64,000 bases of DNA from Rubripirellula obstinata (GCF_001642955.1 NZ_LWSK01000001.1:1-64000); one strand, 5' to 3'. Counted from the stretch's first letter, positions 47,159 through 57,140 are shown. Made by a program: numbers and translations. The notes: a model not told the origin generated them from the letters alone.

Positions 47159-50100
47159 ATGCCAATGATTACCGACATCAACAGCGAAGACCGAGCAGTA
47201 CAGCAAACGTTCGCCGAGTTCCTTGAAAGCGAACTCGGATGGGACAGTGAATACGCTTGGAATCAAGAGGGCCTTGGCACGGATTCGCTGTTGGGCCGAG
47301 AGTCGATGCGTGAAGTGGTGTTGACTCGTGATCTACGTGACGCGATCAATAAGCTAAACGATGACTTGCCGGACAGTGCCGTCGAAGATGCAGTTCGCAA
47401 GATGACGGGATACGACTTTTCGCGTTCCACGTTTCGTCACAACTCAGAGTTCTACGAATGGATTCGTGATGGTGTGCCGGTGGTATACAAGGACAAAAAT
47501 CGCCGAACCGTTAAACGCAAGGTCAAGGTAATCGACTTTCGTAGCGCGGCAAACAATCGCTTTCTTGTCGTACGCGAACTGAAGATCCAAGGACTTCGCA
47601 GCCCGCACTACAATCGACGTGCCGACCTGGTTTGCTTCGTCAACGGCTTACCCGTAGTGTTCGTTGAACTAAAAAGTGTTTGGACGAATATCCGCAACGG
47701 TTTTGATCAAAACATCGCGGATTACAAGGACACGATTCCGCATGCGTTCTATCACAACGCCTTTCTCGTCGTCAGCAACGGTGACGAAGCCAAATACGGT
47801 TCGATCACCAGCCCATGGGATCACTTCTATCAATGGAAACGCAACGACGAAGACGACGATAAACTCGAAGCTCGTGCCATGCTCAACGGGATGTTTGCTA
47901 AAGACAAATTGTTGGACATCATCGAGAACTTCATTTTGTTTGATGAGAGCAAGGCTGGCCAGGCACGCAAAGTCGTCGCCCGCAATCATCAAGTATTAGG
48001 CGTGAATCGAGCGGTCGATTCCGTGATCCGCCAAGAGGTACTGAAGGAACAAATTCCTATCGATAAGCGACTTGTTCATCGCGTGGGGACGGTGAACGTC
48101 GCCGATCCGCCGATCCTCGAAGACTCACCACAAGAAGAAGCGATCGATGCAAACGTCGTGGCGGAGAAAGCTGAGCGGTACCGAAAGACTCGTGAACTAC
48201 CTTTGATTGAGCGTGCCCATCCTGATCTTGGGCGGCTTGGTGTGTTCTGGCACACGCAGGGAAGCGGCAAATCGTATTCGATGGTTTTCTTTGCGGAGAA
48301 GGTTCGCCGGGTTGTGCCCGGCAATTTCACGTTCTTGGTCATGACCGACCGAGAGGACCTGGACGATCAAATCTATAAGACGTTTGTTGGGTCAGGTGTC
48401 TGTAGCGAAAAAACACCGCGAGCAAGTTCGGCCAAAGCACTCGAAAAGCTGCTAGGTGAGAACCATCGGTTTATGTTCACCATGATCCACAAGTTTAGAC
48501 GGGACGAGATCCCCAAGAAGCCGTACAGCGAGCGTGACGACATCATCGTCATGTCCGACGAAGCCCACCGCACCCAAGCCGGCAAGCTGGCTCGTAATAT
48601 GCGGATAGCGTTGCCGAACGCTTCGTTCATCGGATTTACCGGAACGCCATTGCTGCATGACACCGACTTCTTAACGCAGCGAATCTTTGGTTCGTACGTT
48701 TCGACGTACAATTTCAAGCGTGCCGAGGAAGATGGAGCAACGGTCAAACTCGTCTACGAAAACCGGGGCGAGAAACTCGGGCTTCGTCGAATTGACTTGA
48801 ACGATGCCATTGCTGAAAAGGTCGAGGAGGCGAACCTCGATGTCGACGAAATGGCGAAGTTGGAGAAACTGCTGGGTAAGTCTTACGAAGTCATCACGGC
48901 GGATGAACGACTAGATCGAATCGCTGAAGACTTCGTCCAGCATTGTTCTGCACGCTGGGAAACCGGCAAGATGATGTTGGTGTGCATCGACAAGGTTACT
49001 TGTGCCCGAATGTACGAGCGAATTATCCCGCGATGGAAGGCCAAGGCCAAGCAGATACGAGACGACGCGGACGGTTTTAAGCAAGCAGAAGCGACAGCGA
49101 CCGACCCGATCGCAAAGGAAGCTTTGGCTGAGCAGCGAGACAAGCTGTATGCGCGTGCCGACTGGATGGATGAGACTCTGATTCAGATCATTATCTCTGA
49201 ACAACAGGGTGAAGTTGCCGAGTTCAAGAAATGGAATTTCGACATCAAGCCACACCGTGCGATCATCAAAGAGGGTTTCGCGACTGGGAACAAAGAACGG
49301 ATCGACGTCGAAACGGCGTTCAAGAAGGAAGAACATCCGTTCCGCGTGGCCATCGTATGCGCCATGTGGTTGACGGGATTCGACGTAGAAACTCTTTCAA
49401 CGCTCTACATCGATAAGCCAATGCGTGCCCACACGCTGATGCAAGCGATCGCTCGGGCGAACCGAGTTTCACCAGGCAAGGATTGCGGCGTCATTGTCGA
49501 CTACAACGGAATGCTTGGCAGCTTGCGAAAAGCACTTGCCGACTACGCGGCAACCGTTGCTGGACAAGATATTGGCGACCCCATCGAGCCGATCGAAGTT
49601 CGCATCGCCGCCTTGATCGAAGCCATTGAAGCTGCGGAAAGCCATTTGTCGGGTGCAGGCTTTGATTTAACACGCTTCAACGGAGCGACCGGCTTTGATC
49701 GGATTGAGGCGATCAAGGATGGGGCCGAGGCAGTTAGAGCAACCGAACAAATCAAACGCACTTTTGAGATTTTGGCGACGGAAGTTATCAAACGCTTCCG
49801 AGCCTTGAACATGGAACCAAGCGTTTACCAGTTCGCGGAACGACGCGACAACCTGGAAGCGATCTATAAGAAGGTGTTGCAGAAGCGAACCGTCGCAGAT
49901 GTGACGGCCATCTTAAAGGAGTTGCAAAAGATCGTCAGCGAATCGATTGCCACCGCTGGCCCCGGCTCCGATCACGCTGAGGGATTGACGCTCGACCTAA
50001 GCAAAATCGACTTCGAGAAACTCGCAGACGAATTCGAGAAGAAGGGCACCCGCAAGCGATCCACCGTTCAAGACATTGCCGACCTACTTGAACAGCGTTT

Positions 50101-50590
50101 GGCCGCGATGGTGGCGACCAACCCGCTGCAGATGGATTACTACAAGAAATACCAAGAGATCATCGCCGACTACAACCGAGAGAAAGACCGAACGACGATC
50201 GAAGAAACGTTCCGCCGCTTGATGGAGTTGAACGCAGAACTGGACGACGAGGAAAAGAAGCTTGTATCGGAAGGCCTTAAAGACGAAGAACAGTTCCTGT
50301 TCCAGCTACTTCAACGCGACGACTTAACCAAAGCCGATCGTGAACGACTCAAGCAAGGCAGCCGCCAGCTACTCGAATCGCTCAAGACTCTGATCGGCCC
50401 CATGCACGAGTGGTGGGAAAAAGAGCAAACCCGTGCCGAGATCGAAGTCGAAATCCTCGACCAAATCTTCAACGTCATTCCCATGCCACCGTACAACGAA
50501 ACCGACGCAAAAACCTACGCGGAACAAATCTACCAATACATCTGGCAACGAAGCGAGTCGGGAGCGTTTCCGGTTGTTTCTGCAGCGTAG
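47159..50590 (+). CDS. hsdR: type I restriction endonuclease subunit
   Basis: With the start at ATG 47159, 11 bases after hsdS, the protein has 1143 residues. The N-terminal nuclease has LVCFVNGLPVVFVELKSVW (ExK). The motor has FWHTQGSGKSYSMVFF (Walker A), VMSDEAHRTQAG (DEAH) and GFTGTPLLHD, and a coiled C-terminal part (about 300 residues) should bind the HsdMS complex. It translocates and cuts DNA lacking methylation. A reverse transcriptase gene follows 58 bases later. Confidence 0.92.
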   Translation: MPMITDINSEDRAVQQTFAEFLESELGWDSEYAWNQEGLGTDSLLGRESMREVVLTRDLRDAINKLNDDLPDSAVEDAVRKMTGYDFSRSTFRHNSEFYEWIRDGVPVVYKDKNRRTVKRKVKVIDFRSAANNRFLVVRELKIQGLRSPHYNRRADLVCFVNGLPVVFVELKSVWTNIRNGFDQNIADYKDTIPHAFYHNAFLVVSNGDEAKYGSITSPWDHFYQWKRNDEDDDKLEARAMLNGMFAKDKLLDIIENFILFDESKAGQARKVVARNHQVLGVNRAVDSVIRQEVLKEQIPIDKRLVHRVGTVNVADPPILEDSPQEEAIDANVVAEKAERYRKTRELPLIERAHPDLGRLGVFWHTQGSGKSYSMVFFAEKVRRVVPGNFTFLVMTDREDLDDQIYKTFVGSGVCSEKTPRASSAKALEKLLGENHRFMFTMIHKFRRDEIPKKPYSERDDIIVMSDEAHRTQAGKLARNMRIALPNASFIGFTGTPLLHDTDFLTQRIFGSYVSTYNFKRAEEDGATVKLVYENRGEKLGLRRIDLNDAIAEKVEEANLDVDEMAKLEKLLGKSYEVITADERLDRIAEDFVQHCSARWETGKMMLVCIDKVTCARMYERIIPRWKAKAKQIRDDADGFKQAEATATDPIAKEALAEQRDKLYARADWMDETLIQIIISEQQGEVAEFKKWNFDIKPHRAIIKEGFATGNKERIDVETAFKKEEHPFRVAIVCAMWLTGFDVETLSTLYIDKPMRAHTLMQAIARANRVSPGKDCGVIVDYNGMLGSLRKALADYAATVAGQDIGDPIEPIEVRIAALIEAIEAAESHLSGAGFDLTRFNGATGFDRIEAIKDGAEAVRATEQIKRTFEILATEVIKRFRALNMEPSVYQFAERRDNLEAIYKKVLQKRTVADVTAILKELQKIVSESIATAGPGSDHAEGLTLDLSKIDFEKLADEFEKKGTRKRSTVQDIADLLEQRLAAMVATNPLQMDYYKKYQEIIADYNREKDRTTIEETFRRLMELNAELDDEEKKLVSEGLKDEEQFLFQLLQRDDLTKADRERLKQGSRQLLESLKTLIGPMHEWWEKEQTRAEIEVEILDQIFNVIPMPPYNETDAKTYAEQIYQYIWQRSESGAFPVVSAA

Positions 50591-50648
50591 AAGGTTTCAA
50601 CACGAATCAGCACGCAATTAGATTCATGGTCCAAAAGCGAGAATTCCA

Positions 50649-52244
50649 TTGTCAGAGCAACTTGCAGCAAATCTTGATTTAGAGCTGGCATGGCGGAGAG
50701 TACAACGAGACCTGTCAGAACGTCGGGTTTTTGTGCGTCACCCTTATCTTGAACAGCTATTGTCTCAAGATTTAGCTGGATGGCTTCATGGCATCCGTGA
50801 ACGAATTGCATCAGGCGAATATCAACCAAGTCCATCGCAAATTGTGTGGGCCCCTAAGCCTGGACATTTGGTGCGACCGGGCTCTGACCTTACATTGGAA
50901 GACCAAGTCGTTTTTACGGCTCTTGTCGGTTCAATGATCGAGCAAATCCGTAGTGCATTTGATTGGGAGGGAGAACATCCGGACTATGGCTATCGTCTCA
51001 GGACTGGTGAGGCGACGGATGAAATTTTCGGTCCATGGTTTCACAACCTGCGAACTTTCAACGCGAGTAGCACGGAGTTGATCGATAATGGGCACAGCCA
51101 TGTCGTACTGGCTGACATCGCAGGTTATTACGAGTGCGTCGATCTCTTTACCCTTCGGAGCGATCTTAACGGACTAGGTGTAAATAGCGAGGAGTTGAAC
51201 TTTTTGACTTCAATGCTTCCTCGCTGGTCGCGTGTTCAACGGCGTGGCCTCCCACAGGGTTTCTCAGCGTCTAATCTTCTTGGGAAACTATATCTCAATG
51301 CCGTCGATCTTCAGCTTCGCAACCATGGTTTCATGCATCTGCGTTGGGTTGATGACTTCCGTATTTTCTGTCGATCCGAGTCTGAGGCGATCAATGCTCT
51401 GTCCGTGCTCACCCGAGTTCTTGGCGAGCGAGGACTTGTGATGCAGTCGGCCAAAACTCGCATCTTAGGAGGGAATGACGCTCGGTCCTCTTTCAACGAA
51501 ATCAGAGACATTATCGAACCACTAAACTCGCAGTTTCTAGACCACTTACGAGAGCTGGGGGTGTTGGACGATCCGTCGATCATGGCAGGTGACCTGGATT
51601 CGTTGCTTGAAAGTCTGCATGACGATGCGCCCGTCGACGTTTTGCGAGAAGCGTACCAACAGAATTTCGGCGATAACTCAACTGGCTTCAACAAAACCGT
51701 ATTTCGCTATCTCCTTCGACGTTTAGGGCACGCAGGTGTTGCAAGCATTCTTGATAGTGTCATATCACACTTGCGAGTGCACCCTGAAGAATTTGAAGCA
51801 ATCGCAAATTTTGCCAGTTGCGTACAAGGAAACGAAAGATTGGAAACTGCCTTCGTTGAGTTGAGGCGACAGCACTTGCTTCCACACGACTATCAGGATT
51901 ACCAGTTTTTTCGGTGGATCCTACGGCAAGCAGAGGCTCCGTGCGAACTTGCGATGAATTTGGCTCGAGAACAAGGTATCTCTCATCCGAGAAGCTGGTA
52001 CACGCGTAGTATCGCGAGGGCTGTAGTTGGACGTTGGGGAAATCAAGCTGATCTTGAAAGCATCTTAAACGCGTACCCAAATGCAAATAGCGAGATGGAG
52101 AGAATTGAGATCATTTGCAGCCTACAACGAATGGAGCCATCACGTCGGAACGCTTTTCTCGGCCATGCTGCTGGCGACGGTCGTTTGCCTTCCGAGGCTG
52201 CTCGTTTTGTTCGGCAGAATCGTGTTCAGTGGAACCTTTGCTGA
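50649..52244 (+). CDS. reverse transcriptase, defence-type, helical C-terminus
   Basis: The 531-residue protein starts at TTG 50649. The palm motifs are HVVLADIAGYYECVD (Asp 156), RRGLPQGFSASNLLGKLYLN, and LRWVDDFRIFCRSE (WVDD, Asp 235-236), after WAPKPGHLVRPGSDLTLEDQ. There is no maturase, endonuclease or retron signature. The C-terminal half is helical and resembles the alpha-repeats of Abi-type RTs. It lies in the same direction as hsdR with a 58-base gap. It is probably one of the unknown-group/Abi defence RTs; the exact class cannot be assigned. Confidence 0.82.
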   Translation: MSEQLAANLDLELAWRRVQRDLSERRVFVRHPYLEQLLSQDLAGWLHGIRERIASGEYQPSPSQIVWAPKPGHLVRPGSDLTLEDQVVFTALVGSMIEQIRSAFDWEGEHPDYGYRLRTGEATDEIFGPWFHNLRTFNASSTELIDNGHSHVVLADIAGYYECVDLFTLRSDLNGLGVNSEELNFLTSMLPRWSRVQRRGLPQGFSASNLLGKLYLNAVDLQLRNHGFMHLRWVDDFRIFCRSESEAINALSVLTRVLGERGLVMQSAKTRILGGNDARSSFNEIRDIIEPLNSQFLDHLRELGVLDDPSIMAGDLDSLLESLHDDAPVDVLREAYQQNFGDNSTGFNKTVFRYLLRRLGHAGVASILDSVISHLRVHPEEFEAIANFASCVQGNERLETAFVELRRQHLLPHDYQDYQFFRWILRQAEAPCELAMNLAREQGISHPRSWYTRSIARAVVGRWGNQADLESILNAYPNANSEMERIEIICSLQRMEPSRRNAFLGHAAGDGRLPSEAARFVRQNRVQWNLC

Positions 52245-52246
52245 TA

Positions 52247-53242
52247 CTAGATTAGAATTCGTTCAACCTCATCCAATGTAACAGCATCACTCGTCCGGTT
52301 GTAAAGATTCGTCGTCTTGGACGAGGCGTGGGCGGCCATTTGTTGTGCTTTTTCCAGCGTGCCACCGGCCATCATGTAGGCGGTGATTCCCGAAGCGCGC
52401 ATCGTGTGGTTGTTGAACAGGCCACCAAGACCTGCTTTACGCGAACGACGTTTCACCATCCACCGCGAGTATTCCGCTGCCATCCGATTCTCGGAAAGGT
52501 TGCGTTTCCGATCAAGTGAACGGAACAATGGCGTGCCGTTCTGCCCCCAAAGGTTGGCACCGTCCAAATAGGCGATCATGGCTTCTTCAGCGTGATGCTG
52601 AAGTGGCATTTCATGTTGACGTCCTCCTTTTTCTTTGAGGCGAACCCAGTAACGGCGACCGTTCTGATAAACGTCTTCGACGTTCATCGAGACCGCAGCT
52701 CCGATGCGAGCGAACGTAAAAAGCATCAGCGAAATTAGAGCCTTATCACGCAGGCCACCGACCGTGTCGGTAGAGATCGAGTCAAGGAGAAGCCGTGCAT
52801 CGCCTGGCTGAAGAACGGGCGTCTTCCCTTTGACGATGGTAAGTTTCGGTCCTTTAACCGAGAGCGATGGATTGTGTCGCATCAATCCGCCGGTCACGAA
52901 GTAATCAAACATCATGCGGATCGCGGCAAGGTTCTGCTTGACCGACGCCTTGCTGTAACCGTCCTGCATTTCCTCGATATAGAAAGCGATCATGGTCGGT
53001 TCAATATCGGCAAGCCGTGTCAGGCCACGCCCTTCCATCCAACTGCAAAACCGATCGATAGCACGAAGGTATGCCCGCCGCGTATTTTTGTTGCGAATCG
53101 AGGCGGTGAAAAACTCGACAAACCGCCGTTTTGTGTCGTGACCAGCATTCTCAATTAGTGCTGGAACGGTCGCCCCATCCGTAATCGACGGCGTCACTTG
53201 ACGGGAAGAGAATCCGATGGCTTGATCGCGGTTGGTGAAGTC
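52247..53242 (-). CDS. tyrosine recombinase inside element 2
   Basis: With start ATG 53242 (MDFTNRDQAIG) it has 331 residues and the XerC/D layout: SAM-like domain, LMLFTFARIGAAVSMN (Arg), NNHTMRASGITAY (HxxR), AAHASSKTTNLYNRTSD (His and nucleophile Tyr). It is convergent with the RT gene. No att repeats are obvious around it. It could be a cassette or plasmid-type recombinase left by an insertion, or a dimer-resolution enzyme of element 2. Confidence 0.85.
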   Translation of the reverse strand, partial: DFTNRDQAIGFSSRQVTPSITDGATVPALIENAGHDTKRRFVEFFTASIRNKNTRRAYLRAIDRFCSWMEGRGLTRLADIEPTMIAFYIEEMQDGYSKASVKQNLAAIRMMFDYFVTGGLMRHNPSLSVKGPKLTIVKGKTPVLQPGDARLLLDSISTDTVGGLRDKALISLMLFTFARIGAAVSMNVEDVYQNGRRYWVRLKEKGGRQHEMPLQHHAEEAMIAYLDGANLWGQNGTPLFRSLDRKRNLSENRMAAEYSRWMVKRRSRKAGLGGLFNNHTMRASGITAYMMAGGTLEKAQQMAAHASSKTTNLYNRTSDAVTLDEVERILI

Positions 53243-53451
53243 CATTTCGTTGAGGGGAAGAATACAGTGGATAACGTCCTTTATCGGATGCCTTGATAAT
53301 CCCACGAATCTGCGTTTCAAACAATTGACGAACGCTCTATCTGTGGCCAGACGCCATTACACCGCGCAAGCGTCGGTTGGCTACAATGTGTCGCAGCAAT
53401 ACTCACAAAAAGCAGAGCCATTTTTGGCAGCGAATGATTCGAGCGAGGAAA

Positions 53452-53673
53452 ATGAAAGCTATCTATCGTGGCGGAGGTTATTTGGCAATCGGTGCCGTAC
53501 TGCTCGTTGCCTGTTTGTACGCATATCGCTTCCTGGCAGCGACTCCAGAGATACCAATGGACTGGACGTTCCCAAGTTTGAACCGAATCCAGGTTGCCAT
53601 GCTGATTCCAGTGGCTTGGTTCGTGGGTTTCGCAAGCTGCAACCCGAAACACATTCTTCAAAACGGGTGGTAG
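53452..53673 (+). CDS. small membrane protein 1
   Basis: The start at ATG 53452 (gagga upstream) gives 73 residues with two membrane segments (GGYLAIGAVLLVACLYAYRF and IQVAMLIPVAWFVGFASC). It begins MKAIYRGGGYL, similar to the next protein (MKRIYRWTGYL), so the two look like an ancient duplication. First gene of a four-gene operon ending with a VirD4-like ATPase. Confidence 0.65.
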   Translation: MKAIYRGGGYLAIGAVLLVACLYAYRFLAATPEIPMDWTFPSLNRIQVAMLIPVAWFVGFASCNPKHILQNGW

Positions 53674-53680
53674 TCAGCCC

Positions 53681-53899
53681 ATGAAAAGGATCTATCGATG
53701 GACGGGATACTTAACGCTCGCAGCAATTCCGGTCGCCATTTGGGTAGCAATTTGGTTTGTTGGCGAGGTTTCTCAGGAAGGTCACAGGATCAATACCAGA
53801 GAGTTCTGGCGAATCGTCGTGACCTATCCTGTGTGGCTTGCGATCGTCTGGCTTTGCTGCAATTTCAGTTGGGACTGGTGCAAGAAAAACTGGTGGTGA
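53681..53899 (+). CDS. small membrane protein 2
   Basis: The 72-residue protein has two membrane segments (TLAAIPVAIWVAIWFVGEV and VTYPVWLAIVWLCCNF) and ends in an aromatic/basic tail (WDWCKKNWW). It starts 7 bases after the previous gene and ends 6 bases before the coiled-coil gene. Confidence 0.65.
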   Translation: MKRIYRWTGYLTLAAIPVAIWVAIWFVGEVSQEGHRINTREFWRIVVTYPVWLAIVWLCCNFSWDWCKKNWW

Positions 53900-53905
53900 T
53901 CAAAA

Positions 53906-54502
53906 ATGAAGGATGACAACATTCCGTTTGTAGAGAAGCTCGGTCGGCTTGTACTTTTTCCGCTTTCTTTTGGTGAGCGAGCTGCAGCGAAGGCCAAAGC
54001 CATTGCGGAGGAACGGCAGGCGGCACACGACTCGGCTCGAAGGCAAGAACGCGAGGAAGAGATGCGGATTGAGCGAGAGGACCGCGAACGCCGCGACAAG
54101 GAAGAAGCTTTGAAGGCTCAAGAAGATGAGCGTGCGGCGAAATTGGTCCGTGACGACATCTTGTTCCAGGTTCGCCTCCTTTATGACCGTCATGCAGCAG
54201 ATATTTCCCAGATGCTTCCGCAGGAAAAGTTCGAGAGGTATTTCAAGGATTACTTTCCACCAGACTGTTCTGTTGAAACACTGACACACCGATCTGAAGA
54301 GCTCAAGAAAATGATTTTGAGCTTCTTCGCCGAGGAAGAATCAGAAGCGAGTTTGAACACGATTGAGGACGTATTGGCGGAGGCTGAAAGAAGAAAAAAC
54401 TCAATCAGTTCCTATCCGATGGATGGCGATGAACTCGAATCGGTGTTGTCACTCGTAGAGAAATGGAAAACCCGTCAGATTCGCAAGTTGGTGGAGAAGT
54501 AA
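53906..54502 (+). CDS. coiled-coil protein
   Basis: The 198-residue protein has a central highly charged coiled coil (about residues 25-80: RQAAHDSARRQEREEEMRIE and following) between a hydrophobic N-terminal patch (LGRLVLFPLSF) and a helical C-terminus. The stop overlaps the ATPase start by one base (TAATG). Possible bridge between the small membrane proteins and the ATPase. Confidence 0.68.
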   Translation: MKDDNIPFVEKLGRLVLFPLSFGERAAAKAKAIAEERQAAHDSARRQEREEEMRIEREDRERRDKEEALKAQEDERAAKLVRDDILFQVRLLYDRHAADISQMLPQEKFERYFKDYFPPDCSVETLTHRSEELKKMILSFFAEEESEASLNTIEDVLAEAERRKNSISSYPMDGDELESVLSLVEKWKTRQIRKLVEK

Positions 54503-56259
54503 TGACTATCTTACTGGGGCAAGATATCGAGACCGGCGAGACCATCCATCTGGATCCCGACGTTCTTGCGAAACACATGCACCTGATTGGGGCAACCGGA
54601 TCAGGTAAAACGACGGCTATCCATACGATGCTGCAGTCGTTGATGCTAGACACTGGCGAAGACAAATGCTGCCTTTTTGTAATCGACCCGATGGGTGGCT
54701 TGTCACGTGATCTTCTTCGGTTCATCTCGGATGAGCGTCTTTGTCCCGGCCATGTGCGACGCCGGCTCGCCTATTTTGAACCGTCGAATCCTGATTTCGT
54801 TTGTCCGTTTAATCCTCTAAAGCACTCGGATGAGTCGAACCGTTATTACAACGTGATGCGGGCAGTGGAGATTGTGCTTCGTGCGTGGGATGCACAGAGC
54901 ATGAGTGAGCAACCTCGTCTGCTGAATTGGACGTTCAAAGCTTTCTGCGCCGCTGCGTACATGGGCTTTCCAATCTCGACTTGTCGGTATTTGCTGCATC
55001 CCGGAAGTGACATTCACGATCGTATGCTCGAATTCATGCCGGAAGATCTGAAGCATCAATGGTCAGAAATCTTGAATGCAAGAGGTGGTGAAGCAACACG
55101 GATCCTGGAGTCGACTAGAAACCGACTCGATCCGTTCTTCAACAGCCCAAGTCTTCGCTACATGTTCGGTGTAAGCGAGAATCGCTTTGATTGCGAGCGA
55201 TTCATTCGAGAGCGTCGAATTGTGATCATGAACCTTGCGAAGCTTCAGAGGCTTCCTGGTTTTGCGGCTGATACGATTGGGTCACTGGTTTTGAACGAGG
55301 TTTTCGAGACGGCTGGAGGAATGTCAACGCGGTACGGAAAGAAGTCGGTTGATCCGACCTACGTGCTGTTGGACGAGTTCCAAAAATACGTTAGCCCCGA
55401 TATCGAGGACGCGATTCCCACCGTTAGGCAAAACGGTCTCCGCTTGATGCTTGCTCACCAATCATTTGCACAACTGGAGCAGGAATCGGTCGATTTGCAA
55501 CAGATGATATGGCAAGCACAGACGCGTTTAATGTTTACTTCCAACGCAAAAGATGCTGATTTGCTGGCTGATGAAATTGGCAAAATGACCTTCGACAAAA
55601 TGAAGGTAAAACACATGCAACGGAGCCGTCGGCAACTGATTGCGGGGCATCATCGCGAATGGATGCGGTCGGTCGGCCAGACATCAACACGCTCTCATTC
55701 CGATATGTCCAACACTTCTCAAGGCGATAATGAGTCGTCCAGTTACGGAACTACCCCCGGCAAGACGGGTTCCGATCGGCAGACTCGCGGCAGTGGTGAA
55801 ACGAAGACGCGAGGCAATGCTGAAACGGATGCGTACAGTGACGCTACCACGGAGAGCAAAAGTGAACAGTTAGTTCCGATATACGACAATTTTGTGGAGG
55901 AAAGTCCAACGTTTCTTTCCTTCGATGAGCATGCGATAGAATGGGGCAAGCTGATTCGACTGCAAAACACCGGCGAAGCGATTTTCAAACAGCCAAACGA
56001 CAGTCGTTTGCGTCGTGTGAAAATCGACTACTTTGAATTGGATGAGACACCGCGAACAGACGCGAGGATTGAAGAGCTGAAGCAAAGGAACTTTGACTCG
56101 GACCTGTTTATCTCGACAGCGGAAGCAGAGCAGCTTCACGAAAAGGGTTTGCAGCGATTGCTATCTGGTCAGATCCATAGGATCGAAACTTGGAACGAGG
56201 AAACGCCGAAGATCGAAGGAGCGAACGACGCCGATGAGAATAACGCCTTTCCGCTCTAG
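54502..56259 (+). CDS. VirD4/HerA-type ATPase 2
   Basis: From ATG 54502 the protein has 585 residues. LIGATGSGKTTAIHTML is Walker A (residues 30-37), FVIDPMGGLS and YVLLDEFQKYVSP hold Walker B, and RLMLAHQSFAQL is the sensor-type segment. This is the conjugative coupling protein / TraG-like family. A Ser/Thr/Gly-rich linker (about 390-450) leads to a C-terminal domain. No N-terminal membrane anchor is present, so the two small membrane proteins encoded upstream may supply it. It differs clearly from the ATPase at 30711. Confidence 0.8.
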   Translation: MTILLGQDIETGETIHLDPDVLAKHMHLIGATGSGKTTAIHTMLQSLMLDTGEDKCCLFVIDPMGGLSRDLLRFISDERLCPGHVRRRLAYFEPSNPDFVCPFNPLKHSDESNRYYNVMRAVEIVLRAWDAQSMSEQPRLLNWTFKAFCAAAYMGFPISTCRYLLHPGSDIHDRMLEFMPEDLKHQWSEILNARGGEATRILESTRNRLDPFFNSPSLRYMFGVSENRFDCERFIRERRIVIMNLAKLQRLPGFAADTIGSLVLNEVFETAGGMSTRYGKKSVDPTYVLLDEFQKYVSPDIEDAIPTVRQNGLRLMLAHQSFAQLEQESVDLQQMIWQAQTRLMFTSNAKDADLLADEIGKMTFDKMKVKHMQRSRRQLIAGHHREWMRSVGQTSTRSHSDMSNTSQGDNESSSYGTTPGKTGSDRQTRGSGETKTRGNAETDAYSDATTESKSEQLVPIYDNFVEESPTFLSFDEHAIEWGKLIRLQNTGEAIFKQPNDSRLRRVKIDYFELDETPRTDARIEELKQRNFDSDLFISTAEAEQLHEKGLQRLLSGQIHRIETWNEETPKIEGANDADENNAFPL

Positions 56260-56618
56260 GAGGAGCTTTCAAATCGTCGCTCAGCTTCGGCTGCTGCTTC
56301 GCGTAAAGTTAAATGACCACGCTGCGTCACTTCTTCGAGCACCGCTCGATATTCAGCCCGCATGATCGGATCGATTCCAATCGTGCAGATGTAGTCGAGT
56401 TCAAGCGTACAATTTTCTTTGAACGCTTCCGATGCCGTCGCCCCAAGGGAGTTCAACTCTTTACGGATGGCGAAGATTCGGTCCGCAGAATCCATCGCTT
56501 GCAGAAGAGCATGGGCGTCAAGCTGACGTTTCTGCTTCCCTTCTGGGGACTCGGCTGGAAACGCGTTCGCTTCTGCCTTGGTCATACGGCCGGTGACTGC
56601 AGGTTCCATCCCTAGCAC
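56256..56618 (-). CDS. hypothetical protein
   Basis: A 120-residue helical protein, convergent with the ATPase gene (stops overlap by four bases). It contains ADRIFAIRKELNSLGATASE and a C-terminal REAAAEAERRFESS. No family is recognised. Confidence 0.5.
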   Translation of the reverse strand: MLGMEPAVTGRMTKAEANAFPAESPEGKQKRQLDAHALLQAMDSADRIFAIRKELNSLGATASEAFKENCTLELDYICTIGIDPIMRAEYRAVLEEVTQRGHLTLREAAAEAERRFESSS

Positions 56619-56753
56619 GTCAACATGATACGCCTGTTAGCTCGCTTGCGCAATCCTTTTTTTGTGTTGTTGCTACAGTCTCGTTGGTAGGTGCCTCGGT
56701 TGCCTCCAGCGTTGAACCGATTCCAGGTGCCAAATACTCTTAGTGTACGATCA

Positions 56754-57140
56754 TCACTTGAAAGCTTGAACGAACTCTGTGATCGACATTTCATTGCACG
56801 GTCGCAAGGCTTTGGACAAACGATACAGATCACGGCATACGATCATCATGATTGCCAAGCAGTACACGGTCGCCAAAGTAACAGCGACGCTAAGCCAAGC
56901 CGGTAGTCCCTGCGTCAATTCGTTGCTCAATGAATGAACCCAGAGCAGGGTGAAGGCACCCAGAAGGAGTGGTGAGACAGCGGCAAACTGAAAGAATCGT
57001 CTAGCCAAAGATCTCTTCACATCGAAAAATTCCGCCTCTCGATGCCCGAGCGTTCCGTCCTTACTTTCTGAAGCGGCAAATTGAAGACCCAGCGATACGA
57101 GTGCCGCCAGCAATGCAGCGAGAGAAATTAAAAGCGACAT
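56754..57140 (-). CDS. membrane protein with three hydrophobic segments
   Basis: The 128-residue protein has an N-terminal membrane segment (LLISLAALLAALVSLGLQFA), a charged loop, and two more (FFQFAAVSPLLLGAFTLLWV and LSVAVTLATVYCLAIMMIVC). AGGAAA precedes its ATG. No family is recognised. Confidence 0.65.
   Translation of the reverse strand: MSLLISLAALLAALVSLGLQFAASESKDGTLGHREAEFFDVKRSLARRFFQFAAVSPLLLGAFTLLWVHSLSNELTQGLPAWLSVAVTLATVYCLAIMMIVCRDLYRLSKALRPCNEMSITEFVQAFK

Noticed and set aside
50590-50649. Retron msr/msd RNA before the reverse transcriptase
   Set aside because: The gap is only 58 bases and has no fitting inverted repeats; the RT also lacks the retron-type motif context.
52247-53242. 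Boundary of a further nested island at the internal recombinase
   Set aside because: I found no direct repeats or tRNA-like sequence flanking it that would define ends; kept only as a gene.
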